From the NCBI RefSeq assembly GCF_002770595.1, contig NZ_CP022986.1, positions 2,728,001 through 2,792,000 on the forward strand: a DNA stretch of 64,000 nucleotides, read 5' to 3'. This stretch comes from Chryseobacterium camelliae. GTDB lineage: Bacteria > Bacteroidota > Bacteroidia > Flavobacteriales > Weeksellaceae. A program made the position numbers and the translations under genes. Position 1 is the stretch's first letter. Every line of letters begins with the position of its first letter. Positions 1-9,040 of this stretch are shown here, piece after piece. The notes under the pieces were generated by a model. The model had not been told where the DNA came from, did not search any database, and was given only the letters and a program-made list of their open reading frames with translations.

Positions 1-194
1 GCCGTTTTAAGGCTTTTTGAAGCCAATTTTATCCTTGAGAAAGGATATGGGCGGGACATTTCCTCGGCCCCGTTCCATGTATTGCCGATCAGCTCAATAT
101 CATAACCGTTTTCATAGAGGGTCCTGCATACCTTTTCTATACGCTGGTCCGTATACAGGTTACTGAATGCTGAAATGATCAGTTTCCTATGCAT
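1..194 (-). CDS. Glycosyltransferase, N-terminal fragment (cut by window edge)
   Basis: The reverse strand reads from ATG at 194 off the left edge without a stop (64 codons). It opens with MHRKLIISAFSNLYTDQRI and continues with a segment rich in GYDIELIG, which resembles the first Rossmann strand and helix of family-4-type glycosyltransferases, where the donor-independent N-terminal lobe binds the acceptor. Its start overlaps the end of the upstream small membrane gene by 8 nt, so the two are probably cotranscribed. The catalytic half lies outside the window, so substrate and linkage cannot be judged. Confidence 0.7.
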   Translation of the reverse strand, partial: MHRKLIISAFSNLYTDQRIEKVCRTLYENGYDIELIGNTWNGAEEMSRPYPFSRIKLASKSLKT

Positions 195-417
195 CGGCTT
201 TCTTTCCTGCCATGAGGTGGTACAGCTGGATAAAGCAGATCAGTCCGTTGGGAATGATCACCGGCCAGAGCATTCCGCTGAATATCCCGTAGATCACAAA
301 GCAGATGCATCCTATGAGATTAACGACCCTGATTTTCCGTACATCTTTCAGTATAAAACTCAGTACGATGAACAGCGAAGCTGAATATCCGATATAGGTT
401 GCCATTTCAGGATTCAT
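187..417 (-). CDS. Small YgjV-like inner membrane protein
   Basis: This 76-residue protein is almost entirely hydrophobic, with about three short membrane segments (from MATYIGYSASLF onward, around VVNLIGCICFVIYGIFSG, and WPVIIPNGLICFIQLY). The pattern and length match the YgjV-family inner membrane proteins of unknown function. I chose ATG at 417; the longer reading frame would need a TTG at 423. A TAnnTTTG box (TAAGTTTG on the minus strand, 436-443) lies 18 nt upstream. It overlaps the downstream glycosyltransferase by 8 nt, suggesting one transcript. No catalytic residues are visible. Confidence 0.65.
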   Translation of the reverse strand: MNPEMATYIGYSASLFIVLSFILKDVRKIRVVNLIGCICFVIYGIFSGMLWPVIIPNGLICFIQLYHLMAGKKADA

Positions 418-435
418 AATCAAAATTTAGGGCCA

Positions 436-443
436 CAAACTTA
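436..443 (-). promoter_or_regulatory. -7 promoter box before the small membrane protein/glycosyltransferase pair
   Basis: The minus strand reads TAAGTTTG, matching the Bacteroidota -7 consensus TAnnTTTG, 18 nt before the ATG at 417. Confidence 0.45.
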
Positions 444-568
444 ATCATTTTCAGCAAGATAATAAAATTTTTTCTGCCATAAAGTCATTAATTGGTTTTT
501 GGTAGAATATTTGTAATTTAGATAACGGATAAACGGTACCTCTACCTTTATTCTAATTGAGACATACT

Positions 569-3100
569 ATGGATTATAAGTTTTCACAAGGTTTGAGCCA
601 GGTGTTCAAACAAAGCAAGAGCGAAGCGAAGAGGCTGAAAAGTGAATTTCTTAATACAGAACATCTGCTTTTGGGGATTATAAAAACAGAAAACTCTGCA
701 AAAGAAATCCTTCAGGGCCTGAATGCGGACTTAACACAGATCAGAAGAAAAATTGAAACTCTAAATACAGCAAGTCTTAATCCTGTTTCAGAGGAGGTGA
801 GCAATATTTCCTTCACCAAGATGGCAGATCATGCCGTTAAACGTGCAGAACTGGAATGCCGGCAGTATAAAAGCAATGAAATCAATACCGTTCATTTGCT
901 TCTTGGTATTCTGTACAAATATGAGGACCCAACCTCCAGCATCCTGGGAGCTTACGACGTTGATTATGAAGGCGTTTCAAGAGAGTATCAGACGATGCTC
1001 AAGAATTCCGGACAGGCACCTAAAATGAGTGCTTATGACGACGATGATGAAAGGGAAGATTTCGAGCAGATGAGAAAACCTTCCGGAAACCTGGGCGCAG
1101 GAAAAAGCAAAACTCCTACGCTGGATAACTTCGGAAGGGACTTAACTTCCTTAGCCAGAGACGGTAAACTGGATCCGGTTATCGGCCGTGAGAAGGAAAT
1201 CGAAAGGGTTTCACAGATCCTTTCCAGAAGGAAGAAAAACAACCCGCTGCTGATCGGTGAGCCCGGAGTAGGTAAATCTGCCATTGCAGAAGGGCTGGCT
1301 TTGAGGATTCAGCAGAAAAAAGTATCCAGGGTACTGTATGGGAAAAGGGTAATTACCCTTGACCTTGCCAGCCTCGTAGCCGGTACAAAATACAGGGGCC
1401 AGTTTGAGGAAAGGATGAAAGCGATCATGACGGAACTTGAAAAGAACCGTGACGTCATCCTCTTCATTGATGAGCTTCACACCATTGTGGGAGCAGGTAG
1501 CTCTACCGGAAGCCTGGATGCTTCCAATATGTTCAAGCCCGCACTGGCAAGAGGAGAAATCCAATGCATCGGGGCCACAACACTGGACGAATATCGACAG
1601 TACATCGAGAAAGACGGTGCATTGGAAAGAAGGTTCCAGAAAGTGATGGTAGAACCGACTTCCATTGATGAGACGATTCAGATCCTGAATCAGATCAAAG
1701 ATAAGTACGAAGAACACCATAATGTAATATACACTCCGGAAGCTATTGCCGCATGTGTTAACCTGACTTCGAGATACATTACGGACCGCTTTTTACCGGA
1801 CAAGGCTATTGATGCCATGGACGAGGCCGGTTCACGAGTGTATATCAAGAATATGAAAGTTCCTACGGAGATCATTGATTTTGAAAAGAAAATCGAAGAA
1901 ATTAAGGAACTGAAACAGAAAGCGGTAAAAGCTCAGGATTATCTGGAAGCCAGAAAGCTGAAGGACGAAGAAGAGCGCTTACAGATGGAACTGAATTCTG
2001 CCCAGGATAAGTGGGATAAAGACGTGAAGGAGAAAAAAGAAACCGTAAGCGAAGAAAATGTAGCGGAAGTGGTTTCGATGATGAGTGGTGTCCCGGTAAC
2101 CAAAGTAGGTAAAAACGAGCTGGATAAGCTAGCCGGAATGGATGGAAACCTGAACGGAAAAGTAATCGGCCAGGAAGATGCTGTGAAGAAAGTTGTTAAG
2201 GCAATCCAGAGAAACCGGGCCGGGCTTAAAGACCCGAACCGTCCTATCGGTACCTTTATATTCTTAGGAACCACCGGTGTCGGTAAGACTGAGCTGGCTA
2301 AAGTAATGGCCAGGGAATTATTTGAATCTGACGAATCCCTGATCAGGATCGATATGAGTGAATACATGGAAAAATTCGCCGTATCCAGACTGGTAGGTGC
2401 GCCTCCGGGATATGTAGGATATGAAGAAGGAGGACAGCTCACGGAAGCCGTAAGAAGAAAACCTTATGCTGTAGTGCTTCTGGATGAGATTGAGAAAGCC
2501 CACCCGGATGTATTCAACATCCTGTTGCAGATCCTTGATGAAGGCCATGTTACAGACAGTCTCGGTAGGAAGATCGACTTCAGAAATACGATTATTATCC
2601 TTACGTCCAACATCGGGACAAGGGATCTTAAAGATTTCGGGGATGGTGTAGGATTCGGGACCAATGCGAAGAAGACCAGTACGGATTCCAGAGCTAGGAG
2701 CACGATTGAAAATGCCCTTAAAAAAGCATTCTCTCCGGAATTCCTGAACAGGATCGATGATATCGTAATCTTCAATTCTCTTGAGAAAGATGATATCAAG
2801 AAGATTATTGATCTTGAACTGAATAAATTGTACAACAGACTGGAAAAACTGGGCTATAAAGTGGAACTGACTGAAGAAGCCAAAGACTTTATCTCGGAAA
2901 AAGGCTGGGATAAGGATTTCGGAGCAAGGCCATTGAAGCGAGCCATTCAGAAATACATTGAAGATCTGCTAGCTGAAATGCTGGTGAACAAACAGCTGAA
3001 TGAGGGCGAAACAGTCATTCTTGACCTTAATGAAGCTAAAGACGGATTAGCAGGAAAAACGTCCAAGTCTAAGAAATCTGCAGCGGAAAAATCATCTTAA
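569..3100 (+). CDS. clpC: ATP-dependent Clp protease ATP-binding subunit ClpC
   Basis: This 843-residue AAA+ unfoldase feeds substrates to ClpP. It has an N-terminal double Clp_N repeat (about 5-150), a first AAA domain with Walker A GEPGVGKS near residue 230 and Walker [10 protein letters not shown] near 297, a UVR-like coiled segment near 450, a second AAA domain with Walker A GTTGVGKT near 570, and the D2-small domain at the C terminus. A VGF tripeptide near residue 693 (in GDGVGFGT) fits the IGF/L-type loop that docks on ClpP. The start is ATG 569; the TTG at 557 is less likely because family members begin MDYKFS-like. A strong terminator follows. The length is normal for ClpC. Confidence 0.96.
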   Translation: MDYKFSQGLSQVFKQSKSEAKRLKSEFLNTEHLLLGIIKTENSAKEILQGLNADLTQIRRKIETLNTASLNPVSEEVSNISFTKMADHAVKRAELECRQYKSNEINTVHLLLGILYKYEDPTSSILGAYDVDYEGVSREYQTMLKNSGQAPKMSAYDDDDEREDFEQMRKPSGNLGAGKSKTPTLDNFGRDLTSLARDGKLDPVIGREKEIERVSQILSRRKKNNPLLIGEPGVGKSAIAEGLALRIQQKKVSRVLYGKRVITLDLASLVAGTKYRGQFEERMKAIMTELEKNRDVILFIDELHTIVGAGSSTGSLDASNMFKPALARGEIQCIGATTLDEYRQYIEKDGALERRFQKVMVEPTSIDETIQILNQIKDKYEEHHNVIYTPEAIAACVNLTSRYITDRFLPDKAIDAMDEAGSRVYIKNMKVPTEIIDFEKKIEEIKELKQKAVKAQDYLEARKLKDEEERLQMELNSAQDKWDKDVKEKKETVSEENVAEVVSMMSGVPVTKVGKNELDKLAGMDGNLNGKVIGQEDAVKKVVKAIQRNRAGLKDPNRPIGTFIFLGTTGVGKTELAKVMARELFESDESLIRIDMSEYMEKFAVSRLVGAPPGYVGYEEGGQLTEAVRRKPYAVVLLDEIEKAHPDVFNILLQILDEGHVTDSLGRKIDFRNTIIILTSNIGTRDLKDFGDGVGFGTNAKKTSTDSRARSTIENALKKAFSPEFLNRIDDIVIFNSLEKDDIKKIIDLELNKLYNRLEKLGYKVELTEEAKDFISEKGWDKDFGARPLKRAIQKYIEDLLAEMLVNKQLNEGETVILDLNEAKDGLAGKTSKSKKSAAEKSS

Positions 3101-3130
3101 TTAAAAGATTAATTTTAACTCTAAATAGAA

Positions 3131-3154
3131 AAGCACCGGAAATTTCCGGTGCTT
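3131..3154 (+). terminator. Rho-independent terminator of clpC
   Basis: A perfect hairpin, AAGCACCGGAAA paired with TTTCCGGTGCTT, is followed by a run of seven T. It sits 30 nt after the clpC stop. Confidence 0.9.
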
Positions 3155-3211
3155 TTTTTGTTTTTAGTGGAATATTTTAATCACCCCTGTATGACTCTAA
3201 GATAATTCACC

Positions 3212-3219
3212 TATATTTG
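3212..3219 (+). promoter_or_regulatory. -7 box before the T9SS cargo gene
   Basis: TATATTTG matches TAnnTTTG and ends 24 nt before the ATG at 3244. Confidence 0.5.
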
Positions 3220-3243
3220 TATAATTATCAAAATACAGTATAT

Positions 3244-5043
3244 ATGAAATTAAGACCTTTATTATTTATCCTTGCTTCTTCTGTATTATCCGCTCAAAGC
3301 TTCAGCTATGAAAGGAGCTGGGCCACGTACTATGGCGGAATCAGTTCAGGAATCAGAGAAGTGTATGAAGACAGCTCGATGAATCTTTCAGTGAGTGGAT
3401 CATCAGCTTATCCCGGAGGATCCATTATCCCTTCTATAGATTATTACAATCAATTTGTATCCCCGGGCGGAAACTTATTTACTGCATTTACAAATCCCTC
3501 CATAAATAAACTTATCGGACAATTCTCTCCTTCGGGTGCATTGACCTTTGCAGAATACCATCCACAGGGAAATTCATATGCTGAAGCCATATATCCGATC
3601 CTTAGGGATGAACAAGGAAACCAGTATGAAATTGAATTCAATATCAATTCTTTTCCGGCATTATCTTTTGGAACATGGCTTTCAACCCATACTTTAGCCA
3701 GTGATATCATACTGGCGAAATACGATGCAAACGGTACGCTGCTCTGGAAGACTTTTCTTCCGTCAACCGGCAGTGTCTTGCTCTTAAAGGCTGACTCTAC
3801 AGGAAACGTCTATTTCACGGGTTCAACAGCACAACAAAATTTGGGTGATCCCGGGACCTATCATCCCGGATTCGCTACTGTATATGATTCTACAGGCACA
3901 CAGCTGCTTGATAATCATTATGTTGTTAAACTCAATCCGCAAGGCCAGAAAGTATGGGCAACGTATATTCCGACACAGGCAATCAATGATATAGAAGTAT
4001 CTGAAGGAAAGTTGTATATCGCAGGAAATGCAGATCTGGATACCAATGCTTCCGAGCTGGCTACTCCCGGTACTTTTCAGCAATCAAAGGCCGGACAAAG
4101 CATTACATGCTTAAACACTCTAAACGGACAAAGGTTATGGGGAACCTATTACGGAGTTCCGGGAAATAGTGTGGAGGCAGGCGTGATCAATATCCGGGCT
4201 AATGCTACGGGGGTTTATATGGTGGGCAATACATGGGCACCGGGGAACTATTATGCAACCGAGAATGCTTACAAAACAAGTACTACAGACGGATTTGATT
4301 TTTTCCTGACTAAATTCAATGATTCAGGAAACAGGATATGGAGTACTTATTTAGGCAGTGACGGGTATGAAGTAGCCGTAGGATATAAGTCCAGTGATAT
4401 CAAAGACGATAAGATCCTGATTTCCGGCTTATCTTCCGGAAACCATAATATGGCTTCACCCGGGGCTTTTGTTTCCACTAAGCCAAGCCCTGGCTTCAAT
4501 GATTTATTTTTCAGCATGTTTAATGCTTCCGGAGAACATATTTTTACTTCTTATTACGGAGGAAGCCACACCACAACTGTAGTTACTCAATCCATCAGCC
4601 CCAGTTTTTCCGAAAATTCTGACGGATTTTACCTGTATGGAAACACTGAAAACCAAAATGGATTTACAACATCAAACGGCAACCAGCAAAGCATTATCTT
4701 GCCTTCCGGATTCAATAAGGGAATAGCCGGATTTATCGCTAAGTTCAGTCCGAAAACACTTTCCACCTCAGATACAGCTCCTGCTGAAGATCTGGTTGTA
4801 TATAACAATCCGAGCAACGGAAATTTCACCTTAAAAGGATCGGTTTTAAAAAGGGAGCCGCATCTTGTTACCCTTCATGATCTATCCGGTAAGCTTATCT
4901 ATTCCAAACATATCCGGAACAATGCTACCCAGCAGGAACACTTCAATCTTGAGCCTGTACTTACAGAAGGAAATTACCTGCTGTCCGTAAAAAAAGCTGA
5001 TGAAACCCTGATAAAAACCTTTAAGCTTACGATTAGGAAATAA
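3244..5043 (+). CDS. Exported beta-propeller-like protein with T9SS type A sorting domain
   Basis: This 599-residue protein starts with a signal peptide (MKLRPLLFILASSVLSAQ). A long body follows, with repeated motifs of the type W-TYYG, ILAKYDANGTLLW and YIAGN typical of SBBP-like beta-propeller repeats. The last ~80 residues (from about 520, starting VVYNNPSNGNFTLKG and ending FKLTIRK) match the T9SS type A C-terminal sorting domain that directs secretion and surface attachment in Bacteroidota. ATG 3244 is preferred over the ORF opening at 3217 because it starts directly at the signal peptide. It is a single-gene unit between clpC and mnmA. The ligand or function is unknown. Confidence 0.85.
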   Translation: MKLRPLLFILASSVLSAQSFSYERSWATYYGGISSGIREVYEDSSMNLSVSGSSAYPGGSIIPSIDYYNQFVSPGGNLFTAFTNPSINKLIGQFSPSGALTFAEYHPQGNSYAEAIYPILRDEQGNQYEIEFNINSFPALSFGTWLSTHTLASDIILAKYDANGTLLWKTFLPSTGSVLLLKADSTGNVYFTGSTAQQNLGDPGTYHPGFATVYDSTGTQLLDNHYVVKLNPQGQKVWATYIPTQAINDIEVSEGKLYIAGNADLDTNASELATPGTFQQSKAGQSITCLNTLNGQRLWGTYYGVPGNSVEAGVINIRANATGVYMVGNTWAPGNYYATENAYKTSTTDGFDFFLTKFNDSGNRIWSTYLGSDGYEVAVGYKSSDIKDDKILISGLSSGNHNMASPGAFVSTKPSPGFNDLFFSMFNASGEHIFTSYYGGSHTTTVVTQSISPSFSENSDGFYLYGNTENQNGFTTSNGNQQSIILPSGFNKGIAGFIAKFSPKTLSTSDTAPAEDLVVYNNPSNGNFTLKGSVLKREPHLVTLHDLSGKLIYSKHIRNNATQQEHFNLEPVLTEGNYLLSVKKADETLIKTFKLTIRK

Positions 5044-5140
5044 ACCCTGCTGATAAAAGTTGCAGAATAGTAATACCTGTCCCTGAGATTGTTTTTATCG
5101 ATGTTTGCCATCACCACTTTTTTGCGAGTCTATTTAATTG

Positions 5141-5148
5141 TATTTTTG
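5141..5148 (+). promoter_or_regulatory. -7 box before mnmA
   Basis: TATTTTTG matches TAnnTTTG, with TTTG at 5121-5124 as a possible -33 element. It lies 49 nt before the mnmA ATG. Confidence 0.45.
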
Positions 5149-5197
5149 CGGCATCAAACTAAGGACTCCCGTTAAGAGTTCCGTAAAATTGAATAAG

Positions 5198-6385
5198 ATG
5201 AAAGTAGTTGTAGGATTATCAGGAGGGGTGGATTCCAGTGTGACCGCCTACCTGCTCCAGCAGCAGGGCCACGAGGTGGTGGCTTTGTTTATGAGAAACT
5301 GGAATGATGCTTCAGTAACGCTGGAGGATGAATGTCCCTGGATTGAGGACAGCAATGATGCCCTGATGGTGGCCCAGAAACTGGGGATCCCGTTTCAGGT
5401 CATTGATATGAGCGACCTGTATAAAGAACGCATCGTAGATTATATGTTCGCTGAATATGAAAAAGGAAGGACTCCGAATCCGGATGTCCTCTGCAACCGG
5501 GAGGTGAAATTTGACGTATTCATGAAAACGGCAATGTCTCTGGGAGCAGATAAAGTAGCCACCGGGCATTATGCAAGGGTTACTTCTACACCTGATGAAA
5601 ATGGCAGGGAAATATTCCATCTGCTCGCCGGAAAGGACAATAATAAGGACCAGTCGTATTTCTTATGTCAGCTAAGCCAGGATCAATTGTCTAAAGCATT
5701 GTTTCCCATCGGTGAACTGACGAAACCCCAGGTAAGAGAAATTGCCAAAGAAATCGGTTTGGTAACGGCGGATAAAAAAGATTCCCAGGGCTTATGCTTT
5801 ATCGGAAAAGTAAGCCTTCCCCAGTTTCTGCAACAGCAATTGGTTCCGAGAGAAGGTGAGATTGTAGAAATTTTCAGGGATTCGCCGCTTTTTGTACAAG
5901 AAACACCTCAGTTTTCTTCAAAACAGGAGGAACTGGCTTTCCTGAGTACTAAAACCCACTACCAGAAGTCTGACGGAAAAGTCATCGGAAAGCATCAGGG
6001 GGCGCAATTCTTTACGATCGGACAGAGCAAGGGCCTTGGTATCGGCGGACACAAAGAAAGCTGCTTTATCATCTCCAGAGACATGGAAAATAATATTCTG
6101 TTTGTAGGAGAAGGACACAGCTTCCCGGGATTATTCAGGAATGCCCTGAAAATTGATCCTTCGGAAATACACTGGGTACGGGAAGATCTTGCGATTGAGA
6201 ATGGCGGGTCCAGAGAAGTGATGGCCAGAATCCGTTACAGGCAACCTTTACAGAAAGCGGTGCTGTACCAGTTTGAAGAAGGGCTGTATATTGAATTTGA
6301 AGAACCTCAGTCTGCCATTGCAGAAGGACAGTTTGCTGCGTGGTACCACGATGATGAGCTGCTGGGAAGCGGAGTGATTTCATAA
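5198..6385 (+). CDS. mnmA: tRNA-specific 2-thiouridylase MnmA
   Basis: MnmA uses ATP and a relayed sulfur to thiolate U34 of tRNA-Lys, -Glu and -Gln in the cytoplasm. The 395-residue protein opens with the PP-loop GLSGGVDSS (residues 6-14). The two catalytic cysteines are at C99 ([12 protein letters not shown]) and C200 ([10 protein letters not shown]). The C-terminal beta domains are present, and the length is normal apart from a modest insertion near 235-260 relative to short homologues. ATG 5198 is chosen because the PP-loop strand begins at once; the upstream ORF part is leader. mnmG, which adds the other U34 group at C5, is also in this window but not linked. Confidence 0.95.
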   Translation: MKVVVGLSGGVDSSVTAYLLQQQGHEVVALFMRNWNDASVTLEDECPWIEDSNDALMVAQKLGIPFQVIDMSDLYKERIVDYMFAEYEKGRTPNPDVLCNREVKFDVFMKTAMSLGADKVATGHYARVTSTPDENGREIFHLLAGKDNNKDQSYFLCQLSQDQLSKALFPIGELTKPQVREIAKEIGLVTADKKDSQGLCFIGKVSLPQFLQQQLVPREGEIVEIFRDSPLFVQETPQFSSKQEELAFLSTKTHYQKSDGKVIGKHQGAQFFTIGQSKGLGIGGHKESCFIISRDMENNILFVGEGHSFPGLFRNALKIDPSEIHWVREDLAIENGGSREVMARIRYRQPLQKAVLYQFEEGLYIEFEEPQSAIAEGQFAAWYHDDELLGSGVIS

Positions 6386-6461
6386 GAGTATGATTTCGTT
6401 TTTTTGTAACATATTTTGAATTGTTATACTTACTCTGTATATAACAATAAAAAATATCATT

Positions 6462-6665
6462 ATGAAAACAATCCTGGAAAACAACTATTCATTCGTTAAT
6501 CAACTGATCATTGCTATTGTATCCATTTTTTTCGGATACAACCTGTATCAGGAAATAGTAAGCCCTGAAAAATCACAGCTTACCCTAAGCATTATATTAT
6601 TGGCCGTTACCTATGGTTTGATCAGCAAATACGGAGCAAAGCCTGTAAGGAATGATAAAAAATAA
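6462..6665 (+). CDS. Small two-helix membrane protein of unknown function
   Basis: This 67-residue protein has two predicted membrane helices (around residues 13-30 and 41-55) and a basic tail ending in VRNDKK. I do not recognise the family. It stands alone with its own terminator 21 nt downstream, which supports a real short transcription unit. The start ATG 6462 is the only sensible one. Confidence 0.6.
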   Translation: MKTILENNYSFVNQLIIAIVSIFFGYNLYQEIVSPEKSQLTLSIILLAVTYGLISKYGAKPVRNDKK

Positions 6666-6686
6666 TCATTAAGATACTATTATAAG

Positions 6687-6708
6687 CCCGGGACGTCACT
6701 GTTCCGGG
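6687..6708 (+). terminator. Terminator after the small membrane protein
   Basis: CCCGGGAC pairs with GTTCCGGG (one G-U pair) around a 6-nt loop, followed by TTTTGTTTTT. Confidence 0.8.
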
Positions 6709-6829
6709 TTTTGTTTTTATTCCCGAAGATTTTATATAGATTGAATGTACTGCCAAGCCATTTCAGCATTATTTCCGGATAATAATCCATCAAGAATATT
6801 TTGCTATTCCAAACAGCAACTTCCGGTAG

Positions 6830-7093
6830 CGGAATTTTGTTTTAGGAGTAAAAGACAGCCATAAAAAGCTGAAAGACCCAGAGTATAAGTTCCATGAATT
6901 GCATTGTATAAGTATGTGTATCAGTATTAACCAGGAACAGATTGCCCTGTTTGAAATCTTCAGGAAAACAGACCGAAAAAACTTTGTTCCGGATTCCCTG
7001 AGCTTCCCGGTTGACAGTGATGAAATCCCAAATCCATCCTACAGCAACTTGAAGATCCTGAAGCCAACAGAACCGGCTTCAAGCAGATCATAA
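6830..7093 (+). pseudogene. Possible decayed gene fragment in a 560-bp gap
   Basis: Between the terminator at 6708 and the repeat tract at 7168 there is no convincing gene. One open frame, free of stops from 6830 to 7093, has protein-like content (for example ISINQEQIALFEIFRK and NFVPDSLSFPVDS) but no ATG near its beginning and no recognised domain. It could be the tail of a lost gene or chance. Nothing else is seen in the gap. Confidence 0.2.
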
Positions 7094-7167
7094 ACCCATG
7101 AATCATTCAGAACAAAATCCGTGTCTTGCCCATCAGTATTGTCCAACAACTCCCATAGAACGGTTTT

Positions 7168-7262
7168 CTCGATTCCTGATTCTTTCTTGATTCTTGATTC
7201 TCGATTCCTGGCTCTTGATTCTTGGTTCTTGGTTCTTGATTCTTGACTCTCGGCTCTTAATT
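7168..7262. repeat. Degenerate 7-bp tandem repeat tract (CTTGATT)
   Basis: About 13 consecutive copies of a heptamer close to CTTGATT (variants CTCGATT, CCTGATT, CTTGGTT, CTTGACT, CTTAATT), with one 4-nt interruption at 7182-7185. The tract lies directly behind the stop codon of the LytTR regulator at 7271, on the 3' side of that operon, where no ordinary terminator is visible. Confidence 0.85.
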
Positions 7263-7270
7263 CTTATCTT

Positions 7271-8014
7271 CTACCTCACCAGCCAGTCCTTAAAATCCTT
7301 CACCCGCTCGCGGCTGACGGTAATTTCATCTTCAGGCTGAAACTCGAGCTCAACCTTATAATACGGAGACGTATGGATATTCCTGATGTGGTCTGAATTG
7401 ATGATAAATTGCCGGTTGACCCTGAAAAATTTGTTTTCATCCAGCACATCGGCCAGCTCATCCAGGGTGAAATCTGAAGGATAAGAACGGTCTTTAGTCT
7501 GAAGGTAGACAATTTTATTTTCGCTGAAAAAACAGCTGACTTCATGGGTCTGTACAATTTTCAGGTTGTACCCGATCTTTACCAGGATTCTGGAAAGCGT
7601 GCTTTTATCTTCCTTGATCAGCTGCTTGATTTCCTGTGAGCTTACTGCGTTCCCGGATGGGATAAAGGATTTGAATTTTTCCACTGCGCCGGCAAGGTCT
7701 TCATCCAGGATAGGCTTCAGAAGATAATCGATGCTGTTCAGCTTGAAGGCTTTCAGCGTATACTGATCAAAAGCGGTGGTATAGATGATGAATGCTTTGG
7801 TAGGAAACTCCTGAAAGATGTCGAATGATAACCCGTCTCCCAGGACAATATCAGAAAAAATAAGCTGTGCTTGGTCGTTTTCAGAGAACCATTGTTTACC
7901 CTCCTCTACAGATTCTATCCTGGCCACGATTTCGATATCGGGAAAACTGCCCAGCATCCGTTCAAGCTTTCTTAAAGCCGGTTTTTCATCTTCAATAATA
8001 ACCGTTTTGATCAT
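7271..8014 (-). CDS. LytTR-family response regulator
   Basis: This 247-residue protein has an N-terminal receiver domain with acidic pocket E8-D9-E10, phospho-acceptor D55 (LIFSDIVLGD), T79/T80 and K100 (DYLLKP). From about 145 it has a LytTR DNA-binding domain (VKIGYNLKIVQTHEV, FFRVNRQFIIN). LytTR proteins bind paired 9-bp direct repeats in promoters. It is the last gene of a short minus-strand operon behind two 2TM-domain proteins. The matching LytS-type kinase is at 9957-11273, in a separate transcription unit. Three LytTR-type sites nearby (8744, 11332, 14432) are its likely targets. Confidence 0.92.
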   Translation of the reverse strand: MIKTVIIEDEKPALRKLERMLGSFPDIEIVARIESVEEGKQWFSENDQAQLIFSDIVLGDGLSFDIFQEFPTKAFIIYTTAFDQYTLKAFKLNSIDYLLKPILDEDLAGAVEKFKSFIPSGNAVSSQEIKQLIKEDKSTLSRILVKIGYNLKIVQTHEVSCFFSENKIVYLQTKDRSYPSDFTLDELADVLDENKFFRVNRQFIINSDHIRNIHTSPYYKVELEFQPEDEITVSRERVKDFKDWLVR

Positions 8015-8066
8015 TGTTTATGTCTGTTTGATTTCTGAATTAAAAGCAACTGAAAGTTCCTGCATG

Positions 8067-8342
8067 TTAAAATTTAACCGAGTCCTTATGTTTACCCATT
8101 TCTTTTTCTACAATGCTTCTTTCCCAGTCGGCATCAAAGATAAATAACTTTACGGCTTTTACCGTCAGAATAATTCCCCAGATCAAAAGAATAACTGATC
8201 CATCCCAGTATGAAATATTGAAAATTCCTTTTTCAAAGAGGTCATCGGAAAAAATAATAATGGCGATAATACCGAACCATATAAGGCTTTTATAAAACCT
8301 TTTCAGTTCTTTTACCCGTTGTTGTGCGTGATAATAATCCAT
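8067..8342 (-). CDS. 2TM domain-containing protein
   Basis: This 91-residue protein begins MDYYHAQQRVKELKRFYKSL, the amphipathic lead-in that all four 2TM proteins here share. Two membrane helices follow (about 20-38 and 47-65), with a charged tail (DADWERSIVEKEMGKHK) matching the W-E-x(n)-I pattern of the family. ATG 8342 was chosen because the similarity to the paralogues starts there. It lies 26 nt behind the neighbouring 2TM gene and 52 nt before the response regulator gene. The 2TM family has no established function. Physical linkage to the kinase/regulator pair suggests a signalling accessory role, which is inference. Confidence 0.75.
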   Translation of the reverse strand: MDYYHAQQRVKELKRFYKSLIWFGIIAIIIFSDDLFEKGIFNISYWDGSVILLIWGIILTVKAVKLFIFDADWERSIVEKEMGKHKDSVKF

Positions 8343-8368
8343 GATGATTTGTTTAATGTTGGTTACAA

Positions 8369-8662
8369 TTAAAAAGTTTTTGCCTGTTTGTTCTCTTCGT
8401 CCATCAGTTCCCTGATCTTCTTTTCTTCCCAGTTTCTCCCGATCCCGAAAGTACTTACGCCATGGGCAGCGATCCCTATGCCCCACCCCAGCATTGGCCA
8501 GAAAAACCAGAGATTCTCAGGGGATGTCAGCAGGTTTAAAACAACCAGGAAAGGGATGACCAGGCAGTAAGAAGTAAGGTTGCTGTAAAAGCCTTTTATT
8601 TCTTTTACTCTTCGGGCTGCTTTCTCGTATGCCCTGCTTTCTGTGTTGAATGATGTTTCCAT
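8369..8662 (-). CDS. 2TM domain-containing protein, first gene of the regulator operon
   Basis: This 97-residue protein has the lead-in RAYEKAARRVKEIKGFYSNL, two membrane helices with LGWGIGIAAHGVSTFGIG in the second, and the charged end NWEEKKIRELMDEE. It is nearly the same as the C-terminal 2TM part of the sensor kinase at 9957-11273. ATG 8662 fits the paralogues; the ORF could extend upstream to 8722 but that runs into the promoter. It heads the operon 2TM-2TM-LytTR and has a TAnnTTTG box plus a LytTR repeat pair upstream. Confidence 0.8.
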   Translation of the reverse strand: METSFNTESRAYEKAARRVKEIKGFYSNLTSYCLVIPFLVVLNLLTSPENLWFFWPMLGWGIGIAAHGVSTFGIGRNWEEKKIRELMDEENKQAKTF

Positions 8663-8701
8663 TTTTTTATTGTTTAGATTAAACTGTTTGTTTTGTTGAG
8701 A

Positions 8702-8709
8702 CAAATGTA
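8702..8709 (-). promoter_or_regulatory. -7 box of the 2TM-2TM-LytTR operon
   Basis: The minus strand reads TACATTTG. It ends 39 nt before the ATG at 8662 and 34 nt downstream of the LytTR repeat pair. Confidence 0.6.
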
Positions 8710-8743
8710 GGTCAATGTTCACCTCCGGATCAATTTTAACTGA

Positions 8744-8773
8744 CCGAACCGTAGAAAATGAATACCGAACGGT
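8744..8773 (-). promoter_or_regulatory. LytTR-type operator (paired 9-bp direct repeats), site 1
   Basis: On the minus strand two direct repeats, ACCGTTCGG (8773-8765) and ACGGTTCGG (8752-8744), are separated by exactly 12 nt. This fits the known LytTR consensus [TA][AC][CA]GTTN[AG][TG] with a 12-nt spacer, with one deviation in the second half-site. It lies 34 nt upstream of the -7 box. Confidence 0.75.
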
Positions 8774-8875
8774 GAAAACGGGTATTACTATGCGTCACTC
8801 GTCTATGAATGAAAGAGATAAGGAGAACTCCGGTTCTCTCTAAAGTAAATACAGCCAGACACCGTATTAAAAAAA

Positions 8876-8906
8876 TATCTATTGCAGGCAGAGCATACAA
8901 TAGATA
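8876..8906 (-). terminator. Terminator of the kinase-2TM-methyltransferase operon
   Basis: The perfect 9-bp arms TATCTATTG and CAATAGATA flank 13 nt. On the minus strand the hairpin is followed by seven T. It lies about 135 nt behind the methyltransferase stop. The rest of the 8774-9040 gap shows nothing else. Confidence 0.65.
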
Positions 8907-9040
8907 AGTAGTCAGAAGACCTCACTTTAAATCATTCTGAAAACAGGAAACTTTGATCGCAGCTTTTTCTTTGATTGACCATAAAAACATTCAATGCACA
9001 GCTGCAGAAATTGATCCGCTGAAAAAACAGATTTTAATCT

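Noticed and set aside
1211..1720. 169-codon open frame on the minus strand inside clpC
   Set aside because: It lies fully antisense to a strongly conserved gene and has no domain or start signal; other antisense frames in clpC, rnr, lepA and murF-alr were dropped for the same reason.
6899..7093. 64-codon ORF as an intact gene
   Set aside because: Its first codon is TTG without promoter, the frame is open further upstream without ATG, and no family is recognised; I list it only as a possible remnant.
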